From assembly GCA_947493335.1 (NCBI GenBank), contig CANLQO010000002.1:682001-746000 (forward strand): DNA of 64,000 nt, written 5' to 3'. The notes below the pieces were generated by a model. It had not been told where the DNA came from, did not search any database, and saw only the letters and a list, made by a program, of their open reading frames with translations. This document shows, in pieces, positions 62,106-64,000 of this stretch. The stretch's first letter is position 1. The number at the start of each line of letters is the position of its first letter. The translations under genes and the position numbers were made by a program. The DNA is from an uncultured Paracoccaceae bacterium (GTDB lineage: Bacteria; Pseudomonadota; Alphaproteobacteria; Rhodobacterales; Rhodobacteraceae).

Positions 62106-63073
62106 ATGGTGGCCCTGATGGCGGGTACGTCAATAATTTCGGCGATCGGCGGGACACCTGCGGTCTGGCTGGACCGGATGGTGGACGCAGCGGGCGTTCG
62201 TGGCCGTATCTTGGCCAAACTCGACTATCTCAATCCCGGCTTCTCGAAAAAGACCGTGCCGCGCTGGGCATCATTCGGGCGGCACGTGCGGATGGGTCAC
62301 TGCGCCCCGGCCAAACGGTTGTCGAACTGACCAGCGGCAATATGGGCACCGGGCTGGCCATTGTCTGCGGCCAGATGGGCCATCCCTTTGTTGCGGTCAT
62401 GAGCCGTGGAAACTCGCCAGAGCGGGCGCGCATGATGCGGGCGTTGGGCGCCAAGGTTGTACTGGTGGAGCAGGTCCCCGGTAGCACACCCGGCAAGGTC
62501 AGCGGTGCCGATCTGGCGCGCGTCAACGCGGTGGCCAATATGCTCACCCACAATCACAACGCGTTTCGGGCGGACCAGTTTGCCCATCCCGGCAACGCAG
62601 GCGCACACAAGCACGGCACCGCGGCAGAGCTTTGGTCGGACAGCAATCGTGACCTCGATGTTTTTGTCGACTTCGTCGGATCAGGCGGCACATTCGCGGG
62701 AACTCTGACGGGTCTGCGCCAGTTCAATCCCGCCATCGCGGGCTATATCGTCGAGCCGCAAGGCGCTGCTGTCCTCGCAGGCGCCCCGCTTTGCGAACCC
62801 GATCATGTCATTCAGGGCGGCGGTTACGGCATGGATGAACTTGCGCAATTGCGCGGTGTCGGGCGCGTGGGCCATGTCGACGTCACCGGGGAAGAGGCCA
62901 TGGCGACAACACGCGATCTCGCGCGGATCGAAGGCATCTTTGCCGGTTACTCCGCAGGTGCCAACGTCGCGGCGGCGCTGGCACTTCTGTCGGGGCCGGA
63001 GGCGGGCAAGACCATCGCGGTCATCATCTGTGACAGCGGCCTCAAATACCTCTCGACCGACCTTTGGCCTTAG
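62106..63073 (+). pseudogene. cysteine synthase-like PLP enzyme, frameshifted at the PLP-lysine motif
   Basis: The N-terminal part (SIISAIGGTPAVWLDRM to KLDYLNPGFSKK) is read in one frame from 62106 or 62118 and the rest (DRAALGIIRAARADGSLRPG, VVELTSGNMGTGLAIVCGQ to the stop at 63073) in the -1 frame. They join at the A-run 62247-62251 (TCG AAA AAG ACC). A one-base deletion there, or a -1 slip, would give exactly the family motif NPGFSKKDRAAL, whose Lys binds PLP. Unshifted reading stops at 62330. It may be a young pseudogene, a sequencing error in the A-run, or programmed slippage. Length when joined is about 320 residues, normal for the family. Confidence 0.85.
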
Positions 63074-63906
63074 GTCTTGACGCTACGCCGCCTGATCATC
63101 TCGACCCCACTTTCGCCCAAGGGCACAACCGCAAATGGCCCGCCGTGGCACATATCTTCGGGGTCCTGATTGTTCTGAGGCGGCGCATTGGCAAGGATTT
63201 CTGCGGCAAACTCCTCTGCATTGTCCTTGGGGCGATAACCCAGCGCCGACGCGCCGGAATTGTCCAACCCCGCGCGGTCATTGTTCGACACGCCATAGAC
63301 AACGGTGAACCCCGTGGTTGGTGCCGTGACCGACTTTTCCACCAACTGGATCAGGTCACCATCCGAAAGCCACGACCCCAGGGCCCTGCTGTTGCCCACC
63401 TTGCCAGAGGCGCTGGCGATCCGCATTGCGACCGTCTCCAGCCCGCGCTTGTCCCAGTACAGACTGGCAAGGTCCTCAGAAAAACACTTGGACAATCCGT
63501 AATAGGTGTCTGGCCGGTGTGGTGCATCAACACCGATGAAGTCGTGCTTTTTGTGCATCCCGACCGCATGTATCGAACTGGCAAAAACGATCCGCTTGAC
63601 CCCGTGCTGGTGGGAACTTTCCCAGATGTTGTAGGCACTCAGGATATTGGAATGCAGGATCTTCTCCCAAGGGGCCTCGTCTGCGATGGATCCGAAATGC
63701 ACAACCATGTCGGCCCCTTCCAGAAGGGCGTGCACCGCATCTGCATCGCCGATATCGGCCCGCACATAGGTCTCATTTGGCGCGAGGTCATCCAGCCCCT
63801 CTGCCAAATCGGTTGAGACAAGCGCCTCGCACAAAGCGGCCATCGGTTTGCGGCAAATGCCTCCCAAGCGGCCCGCGGCTCCGGTCAATACGATCTTCTT
63901 CAGCAT
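63070..63906 (-). CDS. udh: uronate dehydrogenase-like NAD-dependent epimerase/dehydratase
   Basis: 278 residues, extended short-chain dehydrogenase. The NAD motif is KIVLTGAAGRLGGICRKPM, then ADMVVHFGSIADEAPWEKIL, RIVFASSIHAVGMHKKHDF and the active-site YGLSK in DTYYGLSKCFSEDLASLYWD. This pattern fits uronate dehydrogenase, which oxidises galacturonate or glucuronate to aldarolactones. GAGG lies before the ATG, which follows the upstream aldolase stop by 3 bases. The stop overlaps the convergent gene. Confidence 0.8.
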   Translation of the reverse strand: MLKKIVLTGAAGRLGGICRKPMAALCEALVSTDLAEGLDDLAPNETYVRADIGDADAVHALLEGADMVVHFGSIADEAPWEKILHSNILSAYNIWESSHQHGVKRIVFASSIHAVGMHKKHDFIGVDAPHRPDTYYGLSKCFSEDLASLYWDKRGLETVAMRIASASGKVGNSRALGSWLSDGDLIQLVEKSVTAPTTGFTVVYGVSNNDRAGLDNSGASALGYRPKDNAEEFAAEILANAPPQNNQDPEDMCHGGPFAVVPLGESGVEMIRRRSVKT

Positions 63907-63909
63907 TTG

Positions 63910-63999
63910 TTATTCCTCTATGCCGGACCGCACTTGCGCTGCGAGCGCATCGGCGGCCCTTGTAAGTAACAGGGTGTCGGTGCTGACCGCGATAAACGA
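63910..63999 (-). CDS. HpcH/HpaI-family aldolase, 3' end only
   Basis: Only the last 29 codons lie in the window; the frame is open to the right edge and stops with TAA at 63910-63912. The C-terminal peptide FIAVSTDTLLLTRAADALAA resembles the end of HpcH/HpaI aldolases (for example 5-keto-4-deoxy-glucarate or 2-keto-3-deoxy-rhamnonate aldolase). Its coupling to uronate dehydrogenase supports an aldarate pathway. Confidence 0.6.
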   Translation of the reverse strand, partial: SFIAVSTDTLLLTRAADALAAQVRSGIEE

Positions 64000-64000
64000 A

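Noticed and set aside
62240-62260. Programmed -1 frameshift as the primary explanation for the cysteine synthase-like gene
   Set aside because: The slip sequence is G AAA AAG rather than A AAA AAG and I saw no obvious downstream stimulatory stem; deletion or sequence error is simpler, so it is kept only as an alternative.

Overview
The window reads as a chromosomal segment of an alphaproteobacterium of the order Rhodobacterales, most likely a roseobacter-type aerobic anoxygenic phototroph. Three things point there: the edge of a photosynthesis gene cluster (dxs, idi, bchP, an ORF428/PucC-type gene and bchG, with PpsR-type operators), a Rhodobacterales-type flagellar cluster (flaF, flbT, DUF1217, MotE/MotK-like genes, CtrA-like boxes), and the order ubiB-ubiE-mutM-enoyl-CoA hydratase-rpsT-dnaA. 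The DNA is GC-rich and densely coding, with many 4-base ATGA overlaps between operon genes. I saw no rRNA, tRNA, CRISPR array, intact insertion sequence or prophage.

Layout. (1) 1-6493: the 3' part of dxs on +, a small secreted protein, then bchG-ORF428-bchP-idi on - behind two TGT-N12-ACA operators, with a HemG-like flavodoxin just upstream. This block supplies isoprenoid precursors and finishes the phytyl/geranylgeranyl tail of bacteriochlorophyll. (2) 6667-13581 (+): a ThuA-like protein, a Gfo/Idh/MocA oxidoreductase and a GT4 glycosyltransferase, then an unrecognised 261-residue protein, a TPR protein with a glycosyltransferase-like domain, a DUF6165-like protein and an FkbM methyltransferase. 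This looks like a sugar or glycan modification block joined to the flagellar genes. (3) 13670-44185: the flagellar cluster in several divergent units: motB; flgE-flgK-flgL-flgI; fliF-fliH-fliN-fliP; fliL-(unknown)-motE-like-motA-(motK-like); a small ORF then flhA-fliR-flhB-(unknown); flgB-flgC-fliE-fliQ-flgF-flgG-flgA-flgH-fliL2; fliI; flagellin, flaF, flbT and DUF1217; flgJ-flgN; fliK-flgD. No fliG or fliM was found. TTAA-N7-TTAA-like (CtrA-type) half-site pairs, each one mismatch from consensus, lie ahead of six of these units. (4) 44182-48896: ubiE-ubiB, a membrane protein, mutM and an enoyl-CoA hydratase. (5) 48893-51791 (-): a three-gene catabolic operon (PLP lyase, M24 hydrolase, Asp/Glu racemase-type enzyme) resembling part of ectoine-utilisation modules. 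(6) 52003-64000: rpsT, dnaA, dnaN, recF and gyrB, interrupted by GNAT, LysE, TetR and quinone-reductase-like genes, then a HlyC-like acyltransferase, a frameshifted cysteine-synthase-like gene, a uronate dehydrogenase and the tail of an HpcH/HpaI aldolase.

The most notable regulatory signals are the twin PpsR sites at bchG, the repeated CtrA-like boxes, three hairpins in the flagellin leader next to flbT/flaF, inverted repeats ahead of dnaA, dnaN, recF and gyrB, and three copies of a TGACC-N2-GGTCA operator between tetR and its divergent flavoprotein gene.
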